Below are positions 24,329 to 33,165 of a stretch of 64,000 nt of DNA, in pieces. The number at the start of each line of letters is the position of its first letter. Within the stretch, counting starts at the first letter, position 1. The stretch covers positions 1-64,000 of the forward strand of contig CAJTNT010000012.1 of NCBI GenBank assembly GCA_910577785.1. Direction: 5' to 3'. The notes under the pieces are model-generated. The model saw only the letters and a list, made by a program, of their open reading frames with translations, was not told where the DNA came from and ran no database searches. The position numbers and the translations under genes were made by a program. The DNA comes from an uncultured Lachnospiraceae bacterium. GTDB lineage: Bacteria > Bacillota > Clostridia > Lachnospirales > Lachnospiraceae.

Positions 24329-26383
24329 CTATACCTCAATATCCCCCTCTTCCAGCATCTGGTCAAGCGTCTTCTGAATCCTCCACTTCGCCTCATTGAC
24401 CGTGCAGTCTGTCATCTGCGCACCGGCCACGTTCAGATGCCCGCCGCCGCCCAGCCGCTCCATAATCAGCTGCACATTAATCTCATCAATGGAACGGGAG
24501 CTGATATAGATCTTCCCGTTATATTCTGTCAGCACAAACGACGCCTTAATCCCCACAATGTTCAGAAGCTCGTTCGCCGCCTGCGCCCCCGCAATCGTGG
24601 GGCTCTCCACCCTGCTGTCCGCCGGGCAGACGGAAATGGCAAATGCCCCCTGGTAAACCTCTGCATGGCGCACTGCCTCTGCCCTGGCCTTATATGCCGC
24701 CATATCATCGCGCAGAAGCTTGCGTACCCGGGTCACCTCCGCGCCGCAGCGCCGCAGATAGGCCGCCGCCTCAAAGGTCCTTACGCCTGTTTTGGTCATA
24801 AAATTATTCGTGTCAATCAGGATCCCTGCATAAATACTGTCCGCCTCGTTCGACTTCAGATGGATATTCTCATTAAAATACTGCAGCACTTCCGCCACCA
24901 TCTCGCAGGTAGAGGAAGCATATGTCTCAATATAAGAAAGCACTGCCCCCTCAATCACATCGCTGCTCTGTCTATGGTGATCAAAGACCACAATCGTCTT
25001 GGTCCGCTTCAGCAGTTCCGGGCATTCCGTGTAATTGGGGCGGTTCGTGTCCACTACGACCACCACGCTCCCGCTTTCAATCAGCTCCAGCGCCCGTTCG
25101 CTGCGCACAAACATATCTGCCGCATAGCCTTTTTCCTCTGCAAAGCACTCTTTCATCGGGCGCAGAGAAGATGTGACCGTATCCAGCACAATATGGGCCT
25201 TTTTGCCCATCACCTGCGCCATACAGAAAATGCCAATTGCAGAGCCAAATGCATCCATATCGCTGATGCTGTGCCCCATAATAAAGACCTCTTCCCTGGT
25301 CTCGAAAATTTCCCGCAGGGCATGAGCCTTCACGCGCGCCTTGACACGCGTCATCTTCTCTACCTGCCTGGACTTGCCGCCAAAATAAGACACCTTTTCG
25401 CCGTCCTTAATCACCACTTGGTCGCCGCCTCTGCCCAACGCCAGGTCAATGGCCATCCGTGAATGCTCATATTTCTGGTTATAGGTCGACCCGCTGATCC
25501 CCATGCCAATGCTCAGGGTGACAGCCATCTCATTCCCCACCTTAATCGTCTTCACTTCTTCTAGAATGCTGAACTTATCCTGCTCCAGCTCGCTTAGATA
25601 CTTATATTTAAACACCACGTAATACTTGTCTTTTTCTATTTTCTTGATGATACTGTCCCGTTCTGAGAAATACTTGCTGACTTTACGATCCACCAAAGCC
25701 ACCAGCAGGGAACGCTTCACTTCCTCAATGCTGTCCATCGCCTCTTCATAATTATCAATGTAAATCAGCGCCGACACCAGCTGCTGATCCTGGTAGGCCT
25801 GGATATAGTGATGCAGGTCTGTCTCATCAAATAGATACAGGCTCATCAGGAACTGCCCATCCCCTTCTAGGTTCAGCAGCCCATTCTCTTCCTCATCCTC
25901 CGCAAAATAAATCTTGCCTACCTTGACCCTGTAAAACCGCTCCTTCCATTCCACCTGGAAATCACTCTTGCCGTCATTCTTCTCCAGCATCTCCCGCGTA
26001 ATGGAAGGGAACACCGTTGTGATGGACTTATGGTATTTCTTGTCCTTTTCCGTCACCGCGGAGAATGCCTCATTCATCCACAGGATCTTGCTATTATAGT
26101 CCAGGAGCGCATACGGCACCTCAAATTCATTCAGCAGCTTCTTCTGGACAATCCCATATTGGGTAGCAAAATTTATCACCTCATTGCGCACCATGGATTT
26201 ATTCGCCAGATAAAGCGCCAGCACAATCGCAAAATACAGTATGCCAAAAATAGATACGCAGATCCCCGCCTTCCTGTCAAAGCAGTACAAAGGCACGTCC
26301 ATCACAAAAATTAAAATTGTCAGCAGCAGCGGCCAGTACATATAGTTGCCCAGCTGGCCCCCAGGGTGATTCTTTTTCTTCAT
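24329..26383 (-). CDS. gdpP: cyclic-di-AMP phosphodiesterase GdpP
   Basis: A 684-residue membrane protein that hydrolyses c-di-AMP to pApA. It has two N-terminal helices (about residues 14-60), a PAS-like domain, a degenerate GGDEF domain without a GG(D/E)EF motif, then the DHH/DHHA1 domains: HSISDMDAFGSAIG (about 370), VVVDTNRP, FDHHRQSSD and the GGGGHLNVAGA signature. The order is that of Bacillus GdpP (YybT); the length is close to the usual 655-660 residues. It begins the gdpP-rplI-dnaB operon and influences wall stress and potassium balance. Confidence 0.96.
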   Translation of the reverse strand: MKKKNHPGGQLGNYMYWPLLLTILIFVMDVPLYCFDRKAGICVSIFGILYFAIVLALYLANKSMVRNEVINFATQYGIVQKKLLNEFEVPYALLDYNSKILWMNEAFSAVTEKDKKYHKSITTVFPSITREMLEKNDGKSDFQVEWKERFYRVKVGKIYFAEDEEENGLLNLEGDGQFLMSLYLFDETDLHHYIQAYQDQQLVSALIYIDNYEEAMDSIEEVKRSLLVALVDRKVSKYFSERDSIIKKIEKDKYYVVFKYKYLSELEQDKFSILEEVKTIKVGNEMAVTLSIGMGISGSTYNQKYEHSRMAIDLALGRGGDQVVIKDGEKVSYFGGKSRQVEKMTRVKARVKAHALREIFETREEVFIMGHSISDMDAFGSAIGIFCMAQVMGKKAHIVLDTVTSSLRPMKECFAEEKGYAADMFVRSERALELIESGSVVVVVDTNRPNYTECPELLKRTKTIVVFDHHRQSSDVIEGAVLSYIETYASSTCEMVAEVLQYFNENIHLKSNEADSIYAGILIDTNNFMTKTGVRTFEAAAYLRRCGAEVTRVRKLLRDDMAAYKARAEAVRHAEVYQGAFAISVCPADSRVESPTIAGAQAANELLNIVGIKASFVLTEYNGKIYISSRSIDEINVQLIMERLGGGGHLNVAGAQMTDCTVNEAKWRIQKTLDQMLEEGDIEV

Positions 26384-26437
26384 CCATCCTCTCCCAAAGC
26401 CTGCGGCTTATTATTGCTCAGACCCATCGCAGAAAAC

Positions 26438-26470
26438 ATTACTATTCACGGCTCAGGAACACAATTCAGG
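26438..26470. repeat. partial dispersed repeat
   Basis: TTACTATTCACGGCTCAGGAAC followed by a divergent end; it matches the left part of the larger copy at 37616. It lies between gdpP and the ribosomal operon. Confidence 0.55.
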
Positions 26471-26503
26471 AATATAGTAACTATAACCCCTCTGAAAAGC
26501 CGC

Positions 26504-26533
26504 ACGGCCCTTACAGGAACCTGTAAGGGCCGT
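26504..26533 (-). terminator. terminator of rpsF-ssb-rpsR
   Basis: Perfect 13-bp stem ACGGCCCTTACAG/CTGTAAGGGCCGT with a 4-nt loop, followed on the minus strand by GCGGCTTTT. Confidence 0.9.
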
Positions 26534-26547
26534 TATCACTAGGATCA

Positions 26548-26811
26548 TCAGTCTGTTACATATGGCATCAAAGCAACGTGCCTTGCCCGCTTAATTGCAA
26601 CCGTAAGCGCACGCTGATGCTTTGCGCAGTTCCCGGTAATCCTTCTGGGAAGGATCTTGCCTCTTTCAGAGACATATCTCTTTAACTTAATCGTGTCTTT
26701 GTAGTCAATCACATTGTCCTTGCCACAGAATACGCATACCTTCTTCCTCCTGCGCATCCCGCCTCTCCTCCTCATTGGAGAATCGCCTCTATCGCTTTTA
26801 TTGTAAGCCAT
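26548..26811 (-). CDS. rpsR: 30S ribosomal protein S18, zinc-ribbon form
   Basis: An 87-residue ribosomal protein that binds with S6 on the small subunit. The core RYVSERGKILPRRITGNCAK is diagnostic. It keeps the four-ligand pattern: CVFCGK, then a Cys in NCAKH with a following His, so it is the zinc-binding (C+) form. Third gene of the S6-SSB-S18 operon, 17 bp behind ssb. Confidence 0.97.
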   Translation of the reverse strand: MAYNKSDRGDSPMRRRGGMRRRKKVCVFCGKDNVIDYKDTIKLKRYVSERGKILPRRITGNCAKHQRALTVAIKRARHVALMPYVTD

Positions 26812-26828
26812 TTTCCTTACCTCCTGTT

Positions 26829-27314
26829 CTAATTAAAGGGTAATTCCTCATCTATCTCATCTGGGATATTCATAAACCCGTCCCCGACTGCCGCATTGGG
26901 CGCTGGCTTCCCAGCTGCCTGGAACCCGCCGTTGTGATAGCTGTCCGCTCCCTGCTGGAAGCCGCCGCCATTGTTATAACTGTCGCTGGCAGCCTTGCTC
27001 TCCGCAAATTCCTGTTCCTCCACCACGACATCGGTGGTATATACCTTCTGGCCTTCCTGATTCGTATAGCTCCCGGTCTGAATCCTGCCTGTCACGGCAA
27101 TCTTAAGTCCCTTGCGGAAATATTTCTCCGCAAACTCGCCCTGCCTGCCAAACGCAACACAGCCGATAAAATCCGCTGTCTGCTGGTCATTGTCACGCTT
27201 AAAACGCCTGTCTACCGCCAGCGTATACCTGGCAACCGCCATCGGCGTATCGCCCTGTGAATAGCGGACATCCGGATCCCGGGTCAATCTTCCCATCAGT
27301 ATTACCTTATTCAT
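26829..27314 (-). CDS. ssb: single-stranded DNA-binding protein
   Basis: A 161-residue SSB: OB-fold domain (MNKVILMGRLTRDPDVRYS to VVVEEQEFAE, about 1-110), then a Gly/Asn/Gln-rich linker and the acidic tip IPDEIDEELPFN that docks partner proteins. The tip is in the usual DDxLPF form. The start at 27314 has AGGAG seven bases upstream; an extension to 27398 would overlap rpsF and is rejected. It lies between rpsF and rpsR. Confidence 0.96.
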   Translation of the reverse strand: MNKVILMGRLTRDPDVRYSQGDTPMAVARYTLAVDRRFKRDNDQQTADFIGCVAFGRQGEFAEKYFRKGLKIAVTGRIQTGSYTNQEGQKVYTTDVVVEEQEFAESKAASDSYNNGGGFQQGADSYHNGGFQAAGKPAPNAAVGDGFMNIPDEIDEELPFN

Positions 27315-27328
27315 ATGATCTCCTCTTT

Positions 27329-27670
27329 CTACTGCGCATCCTGCTGCTCTTCCTCTGCCTGCACCGGCTGCACTTGTCTGGGATCCTGCTTTACACATAA
27401 ATAACGCAGCACATTGTCCATAATGCGCAGGCGTTTTTCAATTTCAGCCGGGCATTCTGCATCTGCGTCAAACTGGATAAAGTAGTAGAATCCTTCTCTC
27501 ATTTTCTGAATCTCGTAAGCCAGCCTTTTCTTACCCCATTCATCTACATTGGTGATTACGCCGCCGAAACGGGTAATGTACTCTTTCACTTTCTCTACTA
27601 CTTCGGCTCTTGCCTCATCCTCGATCTTCGCATTCACAACCAGCGCTACTTCATATTTGTTCATGCTCAT
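27329..27670 (-). CDS. rpsF: 30S ribosomal protein S6
   Basis: A 113-residue protein that pairs with S18. Typical segments are NKYEVALVVNAKIEDEAR, EWGKKRLAYEIQKMREGFYYF and RLRIMDNVLRYLCVK. The end is Glu/Gln-rich (QPVQAEEEQQDAQ). Two in-frame ATGs lie behind the AAGGAGG; the second (MNKYE) has the better spacing. The 75-nt leader may carry the S6:S18 regulatory RNA. Confidence 0.96.
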   Translation of the reverse strand: MSMNKYEVALVVNAKIEDEARAEVVEKVKEYITRFGGVITNVDEWGKKRLAYEIQKMREGFYYFIQFDADAECPAEIEKRLRIMDNVLRYLCVKQDPRQVQPVQAEEEQQDAQ

Positions 27671-27744
27671 CGTACCTCCTTTTGGTCTCCGGCCCCTGGT
27701 CTTCTGTCAGGAGCAAGGGTTAAATTAATATATCACGATTCGTT
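27671..27744 (-). promoter_or_regulatory. possible S6:S18 autoregulatory leader of rpsF
   Basis: The leader can pair GCTCC with GGAGAC around a loop holding CCAGGGGCC; a CCG bulge next to the SD is the feature that S6:S18 binds in known rpsF leaders. The match is by eye and needs folding. Confidence 0.35.
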
Positions 27745-27773
27745 ATTCTACCATATTTATCAATTATTTGCAA
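27745..27773 (-). promoter_or_regulatory. promoter of rpsF-ssb-rpsR
   Basis: TTGCAA and TAGAAT with a 17-bp spacer on the minus strand. It overlaps the last codons of the hydrolase gene encoded upstream. Confidence 0.7.
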
Positions 27774-28809
27774 GTACCCTGTCCAAAAATTTTTGTATCC
27801 TTCCATAATATGTATGCGGATCTTTGTCCTGCGACTGGGCATGCCCCGCGTCCTCCACAAGCAGAAGCTCCTTTTCGCAGGCGGCCGCACGGTACAGCTC
27901 CTCTGTCATCTGCACGGATATCATAGCATCCGCTTCCCCATGGATAAACAACGTAGGGATCTGGCTTTGCCGAACAGCGGCAAGGGCAGAAGCATCCTTC
28001 AGGTCATAGCCGCCCCGCAGGCGCAGCACCAGGCAGGCGCTGTCCACAAGGGGAAACGGGGGGAGGCCAAACCATTCCCTGATTTTCTCGCCAAACATGG
28101 CATAAGCGTCCGTATAGGCGCAGTCAGAAACAACTGCCCTGACATGGGAAGCGAGCGCCGCATTCCCAGAATTGCCAGAAAGTTCCCCTGAGAGGATCAG
28201 CGCGGCAGAAGCGCCCATCGACTGCCCGTGGAGAATAATTTCGGCATCTGGATCCCATTCCAGGATGAGCTGCAGCCACTGTATGCAGTCAAAATGATCC
28301 GTCCAGCCCATGCCGATAAAATCCCCCTCGCTCTCCCCCTGGCAGCGCAGATCCGGCGCCAGCACATGGAAGCCCTGATTATGGTACCAGAAGGCAAACG
28401 GGTACATCTCCTCTTTCCACCCGGTATAGCCATGGAGCAGGAGTACCCAGCGATGGCTTTCCTCCGCGGTTCCTTCCGCCGGAAATTCTTCTGCGACCAG
28501 TGTGTAGCCGTCCGCAGATTCTATGGAATGCTTCTGCCGTCTGGCATGTTCCAGCCATTCCCTCGTTTCCTGCAATGCAGCCTGGCGGTTGGCCTGGATG
28601 TCCGACGTCTGCACCTGGGCGGCATAGCTTTCCTCTGTGATGCGCTCAAAAGCTTCCAGCCTCTCCATGAAAGAAGGAACCAGGGCAGCGCTTACCAGGA
28701 AATATACAAGGAGGAAATAGGCGCACAGCAAAATCAGCAGGACGATAGCAGCCATTCGGAACAGCTTTTGGGGAAATCTGGGGAAAGGGATGCGGGGCTT
28801 GGTTTTCAT
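27760..28809 (-). CDS. membrane-anchored alpha/beta hydrolase
   Basis: A 349-residue serine hydrolase with an N-terminal membrane helix (about residues 17-38). The catalytic fold shows LLLHGYTGWKEEM (oxyanion hole), the nucleophile elbow HGQSMGAS, an Asp in GEADAMISV and the His in DAGHAQS. The class includes many uncharacterised extracellular or membrane-associated esterases and peptidases. The substrate is not apparent. It lies upstream of rpsF, same strand; its 3' end overlaps the rpsF promoter. Confidence 0.9.
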   Translation of the reverse strand: MKTKPRIPFPRFPQKLFRMAAIVLLILLCAYFLLVYFLVSAALVPSFMERLEAFERITEESYAAQVQTSDIQANRQAALQETREWLEHARRQKHSIESADGYTLVAEEFPAEGTAEESHRWVLLLHGYTGWKEEMYPFAFWYHNQGFHVLAPDLRCQGESEGDFIGMGWTDHFDCIQWLQLILEWDPDAEIILHGQSMGASAALILSGELSGNSGNAALASHVRAVVSDCAYTDAYAMFGEKIREWFGLPPFPLVDSACLVLRLRGGYDLKDASALAAVRQSQIPTLFIHGEADAMISVQMTEELYRAAACEKELLLVEDAGHAQSQDKDPHTYYGRIQKFLDRVLANN

Positions 28810-28903
28810 AACTTTCGACGTCCTTTTCTAAAATAGTAAGTTACAGCAGCCTGCAGAATTGCCGTCATATGATATCTTGTCAGCCTGCAGAATGGAAGCC
28901 ATA

Positions 28904-29020
28904 CGATGTTTGGGCGGCCTGTAGAATCTCCGGCTCTACATACGATGTTTAGGCGGCCTGTAGAATCTCTGGCTCTACATACGATGTTTGGGCGGCCTGT
29001 AGAATCTCTGGCTCTATTAT
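28904..29020. repeat. 39-bp tandem repeat, three copies
   Basis: Units begin CGATGTTT at 28904, 28943 and 28982 (period 39). Each holds GTAGAATCTC.GGCTCTAC, a 5-bp inverted repeat with 9-nt loop. Degraded half-copies (CAGCCTGCAGAAT) lie just left, at about 28849 and 28881. The copies differ by one to three bases, so the array is fairly young. No coding frame. Confidence 0.8.
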
Positions 29021-29130
29021 ACCATTTTTTTAGGGAAATGCAGCAGGTAAATTCTGGGGCTGACAGTAACAGAAACATGTTCTGTTCGGGATGTAACAGT
29101 AATTTGCCAGCCATCTTTCCTGACACACGC

Positions 29131-29340
29131 TCAAAAGCCTTCGTCCCCGCTTTCTTCTTTTTTTCGGATTCCACGCAAATTTTTTTCTACTAATTTTCTT
29201 GCCAGCATCACCTGATGGCTGCAGCCTAGGCATTTCAGGCGGAAATCCGCCCCCACCCGAAGCACCTCCCACTCGTTGCTGCCACAGGGATGCTGCTTTT
29301 TCAGACGCACAATATCCCCTACTTCAAACGGTATCGGCAT
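29131..29340 (-). CDS. DUF951 zinc-ribbon-like protein
   Basis: A 69-residue protein with the DUF951 pattern: FEVGDIVRLKKQHPCGSNEW, then VLRVGADFRLKCLGCSHQVML. The single Cys of HPCG and the CxxC of KCLGC are kept. Family function is unknown; it is widespread in Firmicutes and often near core genes. The start at 29340 has AAGGGGAAG upstream; longer versions are rejected because the extra residues are not conserved in character. The C-terminus is Lys/Glu-rich. Confidence 0.85.
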   Translation of the reverse strand: MPIPFEVGDIVRLKKQHPCGSNEWEVLRVGADFRLKCLGCSHQVMLARKLVEKNLRGIRKKEESGDEGF

Positions 29341-29404
29341 ATCTTCTTCCCCTTCCTTAATCGTAGTATGCTGGCCGCTTGCCACGCATAAGCGCAATGC
29401 CGCG

Positions 29405-30148
29405 CTATCGCTCGATCTTCGCAAACAGTTCCCCAATGCTCTCCTGCAGCGTCAGATCCGCCATGCCATCCCTGGGCGTGGGAGTCTTATTTACCAATAC
29501 AAGCTTATTGCCGCGGTAATAATCCACCAGGCCTGCAGCAGGGTATACTGCAAGGGAGGTTCCCCCGATAATCAGCATATCCGCATGATGAATGTAGGAT
29601 ATGGCTTCCTGGATTACCTGGTTATCCAGGCCTTCTTCATAGAGCACCACATCCGGCTTAATCTCCCCGCCGCATTTCTCACAGCGCGGCGCCCCTTGGC
29701 TGCGGAGGACATATTGGGCGTCATAAAATGCATGGCAGGACTCACAGTAATTGCGGTGGACGCTCCCATGGAGCTCCAAGACCTTCTTGCTGCCAGCCAG
29801 CTGGTGCAGGCCGTCAATGTTCTGCGTAATAACTGCTTTTACCTTCCCCGCCTCCTCTAGCTCCGCCAGCTTCTTGTGCGCCATATTGGGCTGCGCATCC
29901 AGGCAGAGCATCTTGTTGCGGTAAAAGCGGTAGAACTCCTCCGGCTTCCTGCGGTAAAAGGTATGGCTGAGGATGGTTTCCGGAGGATAATCGTATTCCT
30001 GGTTATAGAGGCCGTCCACACTGCGGAAATCCGGGATCCCGCTCTCCGTAGACACGCCTGCCCCGCCGAAGAATACGATATTGTCAGATTCCTTGACCAT
30101 TTCTAAAAATAACTGTATCTTTTCTTCTCTCTGTTTTTGTAATGACAT
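29405..30148 (-). CDS. cobB: NAD-dependent protein deacylase (sirtuin, CobB-like)
   Basis: A 247-residue sirtuin. NAD-binding motifs GAGVSTESGIPDFRS and TQNIDGLHQLAG, catalytic His in LHGSVHRNYC, and a zinc site of four Cys (CESCHAF and CEKCGGE) are all present; the closing GTSLAVYPAAGL is also typical. It removes acyl groups from protein lysines. The start MSLQKQREEK is preferred (GGGGG upstream); a Met six codons earlier is possible. The DUF951 gene follows 64 bp downstream. Confidence 0.93.
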   Translation of the reverse strand: MSLQKQREEKIQLFLEMVKESDNIVFFGGAGVSTESGIPDFRSVDGLYNQEYDYPPETILSHTFYRRKPEEFYRFYRNKMLCLDAQPNMAHKKLAELEEAGKVKAVITQNIDGLHQLAGSKKVLELHGSVHRNYCESCHAFYDAQYVLRSQGAPRCEKCGGEIKPDVVLYEEGLDNQVIQEAISYIHHADMLIIGGTSLAVYPAAGLVDYYRGNKLVLVNKTPTPRDGMADLTLQESIGELFAKIER

Positions 30149-30254
30149 CTCTCTGCCCCCAATCATATTATCATTTAATCGTTATACACGCAGCTGATAT
30201 ATCTGCCCCTTGATGCATGCGTTCTTTCTTACCTAAGTATATCCATCCCGCAGC

Positions 30255-31022
30255 TTATGGCTGCTTGCGGCTGTCCTCCACCAACACGGCATGCACCAGG
30301 CAGCGGTAATCATGGCCGGCTGGCGTACAGGTCATTAAAGTGACGGACTTTTGGGAAATATCCGGCGTGACGCCTGTGTCGTAATAGCTTTTAGACTTGA
30401 CGGTTTCCAGCCATTTGGAAAATTCCTCCTCCCCCTCAATCCGATACGAGAAGGACTCTGTCCCCAGCCTGGCCACATGGCAGGAATAAATCTGGTAACG
30501 CAGCATGCCCTCTGGCGTATAGATCACAAATTCCGGGTTTTTACGGAAGGTATCCTCTTCCTGATAGCGGTTCAGCTTGGCAAACATAGACTTGTTCTTC
30601 ATGTTATGGCCATAGACAAAGGTGTTGTTGTCGCTGAAATCCGGTGAATTTTCCACCTCCACAAAGATACATCCGCTGGCATTCTCCGCCTTGTCAAAGG
30701 TATGCTTCAGGTAGTAATCATTGTCCTCGCCCTGCACAATCGGATAGCTGATTTCCATTCCAGGAATTACAATCCACCCGATGATATCCGGATTCACTTT
30801 CCGCAGGGCTTCAAAATCCACCGGCATCTCCCCCTCCCTGTAAGAGCCGTCTTCGCCAATGGATACATACTCTTCCAAAGATTCATAGACTTTTTCCCCC
30901 TGACGGTATTCCAGGAGAGGGCCTCCGATTTTTACTAAGGAAAAAATAAATACTGCCAGCACGGGCAAGATGAACAGGATGGGGAGCATACTCCTTTTCT
31001 TCTTTTTCTCCATGGTAATCAC
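30255..31022 (-). CDS. srtB: class B sortase
   Basis: A 255-residue transpeptidase that attaches surface proteins to the wall. One N-terminal helix (about residues 11-30), the catalytic His in FVYGHNM, Cys in TLMTCTPAG and Arg in DYRCLVHAV are present; the extra N-terminal helices (YESLEEYVSI) favour class B. No protein with an obvious sorting signal is encoded near it in this window. The GTG at 31022 and the ATG three codons in are both possible starts. Confidence 0.92.
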   Translation of the reverse strand: MITMEKKKKRSMLPILFILPVLAVFIFSLVKIGGPLLEYRQGEKVYESLEEYVSIGEDGSYREGEMPVDFEALRKVNPDIIGWIVIPGMEISYPIVQGEDNDYYLKHTFDKAENASGCIFVEVENSPDFSDNNTFVYGHNMKNKSMFAKLNRYQEEDTFRKNPEFVIYTPEGMLRYQIYSCHVARLGTESFSYRIEGEEEFSKWLETVKSKSYYDTGVTPDISQKSVTLMTCTPAGHDYRCLVHAVLVEDSRKQP

Positions 31023-31071
31023 TCATTCCTTTCCTTTCTCGCATTGCAAGTAGAAATTTTTGTATGGGTTA

Positions 31072-31100
31072 AGTATAATGTATTTATAGGGAATTTTCAA
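31072..31100 (-). promoter_or_regulatory. promoter of the sortase gene
   Basis: TTGAAA and TATACT with a 17-bp spacer on the minus strand, about 50 bp upstream of the start. Confidence 0.7.
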
Positions 31101-31186
31101 GAGGAAGGGGGATTTTCATGCCGAAGTAATAGCGATGGGCGATACGTGCATAAAATGATGCAAGTTTATTGGAGAGGAAACATAGT

Positions 31187-32170
31187 ATGAAAATTGCAGA
31201 TATGCATTGCGACACAATTTCACGGATTTTAAAAAACAGAAGAAGATGGGATTCTGCCTTGTATAGCAGCTTTATTTTGCGCAGCAATCCGTTTCAGGTA
31301 GATTTAGAGAAAATGGGGCGTTCTGGATATGTGCTTCAGAACTTTGCTATATTTGTAGATTTTGGGGAGACAGAACACCCGATCCAGGACTGTTGGGAAC
31401 AGATTCGGATTTTCCAGGAGGAAATGGCGAAAAACCGGGACTTGATTTCCCCAGCGGCCACTTATGGGGAAATCGTCCAGAACCAGCGTGAAGGGAAGAT
31501 GTCGGCGCTGATGACGCTGGAGGAAGGCGCGCTGTGCCAAGGCAGCCTGGAACGGCTGCGGCAGTTCTACAACATTGGCGTACGCATGATGACATTTACC
31601 TGGAATTACCCCAACAGCCTGGGGGATCCTGCGCAGAACAACCTGGGACGCAGCCACCAGGGGCTTACCCCGCTTGGCATGGAATTTTTAGAGGAAATGG
31701 AACGGCTGGGGATGATCCCGGATGTCTCCCATCTGTCTGACCAAGGCATCCGGGACGTATGCCGGCTTGCCAGAAAGCCTTTCTGCGCCAGCCACTCCAA
31801 CGCCCGTTCCCTCTGCCCGCATGGACGCAACCTGCCAGATACGCTCATCCGCGGCATCAGCGAGCGCGGCGGGATCATTGGCGCAAATTATTATGGGGCG
31901 TTTCTGGATCCAAAACCAGATTCACTGGGGCGTTTTTACAGCGCTGCAGCCAAAATCGCAGACCATATCCGTCATATTTCCAATATCGGAGGCATATCTT
32001 GTATTGGCCTGGGCTCTGACTTTGACGGGATAGATGAAAATCTGGAAATGAAAGACTGCAGCCACATGGAGCTGCTGGCACAGGCGCTGCGCAAAAAGGG
32101 GTTCCATGAAAGCGAGATAGAAAAGATATTTTATAAAAATGTCCTCGGCTTTTACCGGGAAACATTATAA
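31187..32170 (+). CDS. membrane dipeptidase family (M19) peptidase
   Basis: A 327-residue metallopeptidase of the renal-dipeptidase family. Zinc-binding features are seen in order: ADMHCDTIS, the bridging Glu in TLEEGAL, DVSHLSD and ASHSNAR; GSDFDG near the end is also typical. Bacterial members cleave dipeptides, some with a D-residue, as in murein fragments. The start at 31187 has GGAGAGG nine bases upstream; a TTG at 31169 is rejected. The NlpC/P60 gene follows 31 bp later, so the two may act in succession on peptidoglycan peptides. Confidence 0.92.
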   Translation: MKIADMHCDTISRILKNRRRWDSALYSSFILRSNPFQVDLEKMGRSGYVLQNFAIFVDFGETEHPIQDCWEQIRIFQEEMAKNRDLISPAATYGEIVQNQREGKMSALMTLEEGALCQGSLERLRQFYNIGVRMMTFTWNYPNSLGDPAQNNLGRSHQGLTPLGMEFLEEMERLGMIPDVSHLSDQGIRDVCRLARKPFCASHSNARSLCPHGRNLPDTLIRGISERGGIIGANYYGAFLDPKPDSLGRFYSAAAKIADHIRHISNIGGISCIGLGSDFDGIDENLEMKDCSHMELLAQALRKKGFHESEIEKIFYKNVLGFYRETL

Positions 32171-32201
32171 AAAGCGAAACTTGCACAAAGAGAGGTGCCT
32201 T

Positions 32202-33089
32202 ATGCAAAAAGCCATTATTACCGTACCCAAAGCCACGCTCTATGAGACGGCGCAGGGCTGCGGCGTTGCGGACGAACTGCTGTCTGGCTGGATTATCAAA
32301 ATCAGGCAGTCCTGGAAAGACCGGATGGAAGTCACAACCCACTATGGGTACAGCGGGTGGCTGAAAACATCTGCCATACGTCCCCTTCTCCCAGAGGAAC
32401 ACCGCCTATGGAATCCAATTGGCCATGAGCCGCCCCCTGTCCAGGAGCAGGGCTGCCACTTGGACGCAAATTATGCCGCCATGATCTGCCATACGATCAT
32501 TGATGTGCTGGAATGCCCTAAGGTACAGGCAAAAGTCCTGTCCACACTCTTTATGGGGAGCGCTGTCATCCCCCTGGGAAGCCCCATAGATGGCTGGCAG
32601 AAAATCCAGCTGGCGGATAAGCGCTGCGGATATGTGCCTGCCTCCGCCATCCTCAAACCGCCCCTTTGCTTTCCTGATCAGGAGAGCTTCCGCTCCGGCA
32701 TTCTGGGCTATGCCCGTTCCTATCTGGGCGCCCCCTACCGCTGGGGCGGCAAGACCCGGGAAGGCATCGACTGTTCGGGGCTTACCTTTATGAGTTATTA
32801 CATGTGCGGCGTTTCTATTTACCGGGATGCTGCGATTGTGGAGGGATACCCTGTCCACGCAATCCCCCTCTCCCAGATACAGCCTGCCGACCTGCTCTAT
32901 TTTCCTTCCCATATCGCCCTGTACCTGGGAAACGGACTCTACATCCATTCCACGGGAAATATACATACCTTTGGCTGCACCATCAACAGCCTGAACCCCA
33001 AGGATGCCAATTTCCGGGCAGACCTGGCTGAGCGCCTGCAGGGAGCCGGGAGCATATTCCCTTGCGGGGATCCTAATCTAAATTCATAA
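32202..33089 (+). CDS. NlpC/P60 peptidase with SH3-like domains (YkfC-like)
   Basis: A 295-residue murein peptidase. Two SH3-type segments (about residues 1-60 and 80-150) precede an NlpC/P60 domain with catalytic Cys in GIDCSGLTFMS and His in SHIALYLG; HSTG follows. No signal peptide is seen, which fits a cytoplasmic enzyme such as gamma-D-glutamyl-L-diamino acid endopeptidase YkfC, used in murein recycling. The neighbouring M19 dipeptidase would then split the released dipeptide; that pathway is inferred. AGAGG lies upstream of the chosen ATG. Confidence 0.9.
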   Translation: MQKAIITVPKATLYETAQGCGVADELLSGWIIKIRQSWKDRMEVTTHYGYSGWLKTSAIRPLLPEEHRLWNPIGHEPPPVQEQGCHLDANYAAMICHTIIDVLECPKVQAKVLSTLFMGSAVIPLGSPIDGWQKIQLADKRCGYVPASAILKPPLCFPDQESFRSGILGYARSYLGAPYRWGGKTREGIDCSGLTFMSYYMCGVSIYRDAAIVEGYPVHAIPLSQIQPADLLYFPSHIALYLGNGLYIHSTGNIHTFGCTINSLNPKDANFRADLAERLQGAGSIFPCGDPNLNS

Positions 33090-33122
33090 ACCCGTTATAT
33101 CACGCCAAATCTGCTGCACACG

Positions 33123-33165
33123 AAAAAGGCTGCATGGATATCATTTCATCTCATGCAGCCTTTTT
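33123..33165. terminator. terminator serving both strands
   Basis: Stem AAAAAGGCTGCATG/CATGCAGCCTTTTT with a 15-nt loop. It ends the dipeptidase/NlpC operon on the plus strand and, on the minus strand, would end a transcript from the promoter at 34055. Confidence 0.9.

Noticed and set aside
24293..25462. 389-codon open frame on the plus strand
   Set aside because: Antisense to gdpP, whose catalytic motifs are intact; the translation is His/Arg/Leu-rich and has no family character.
28904..29020. Possible CRISPR array
   Set aside because: The units are contiguous with no unique spacers between them, and no cas gene is present.
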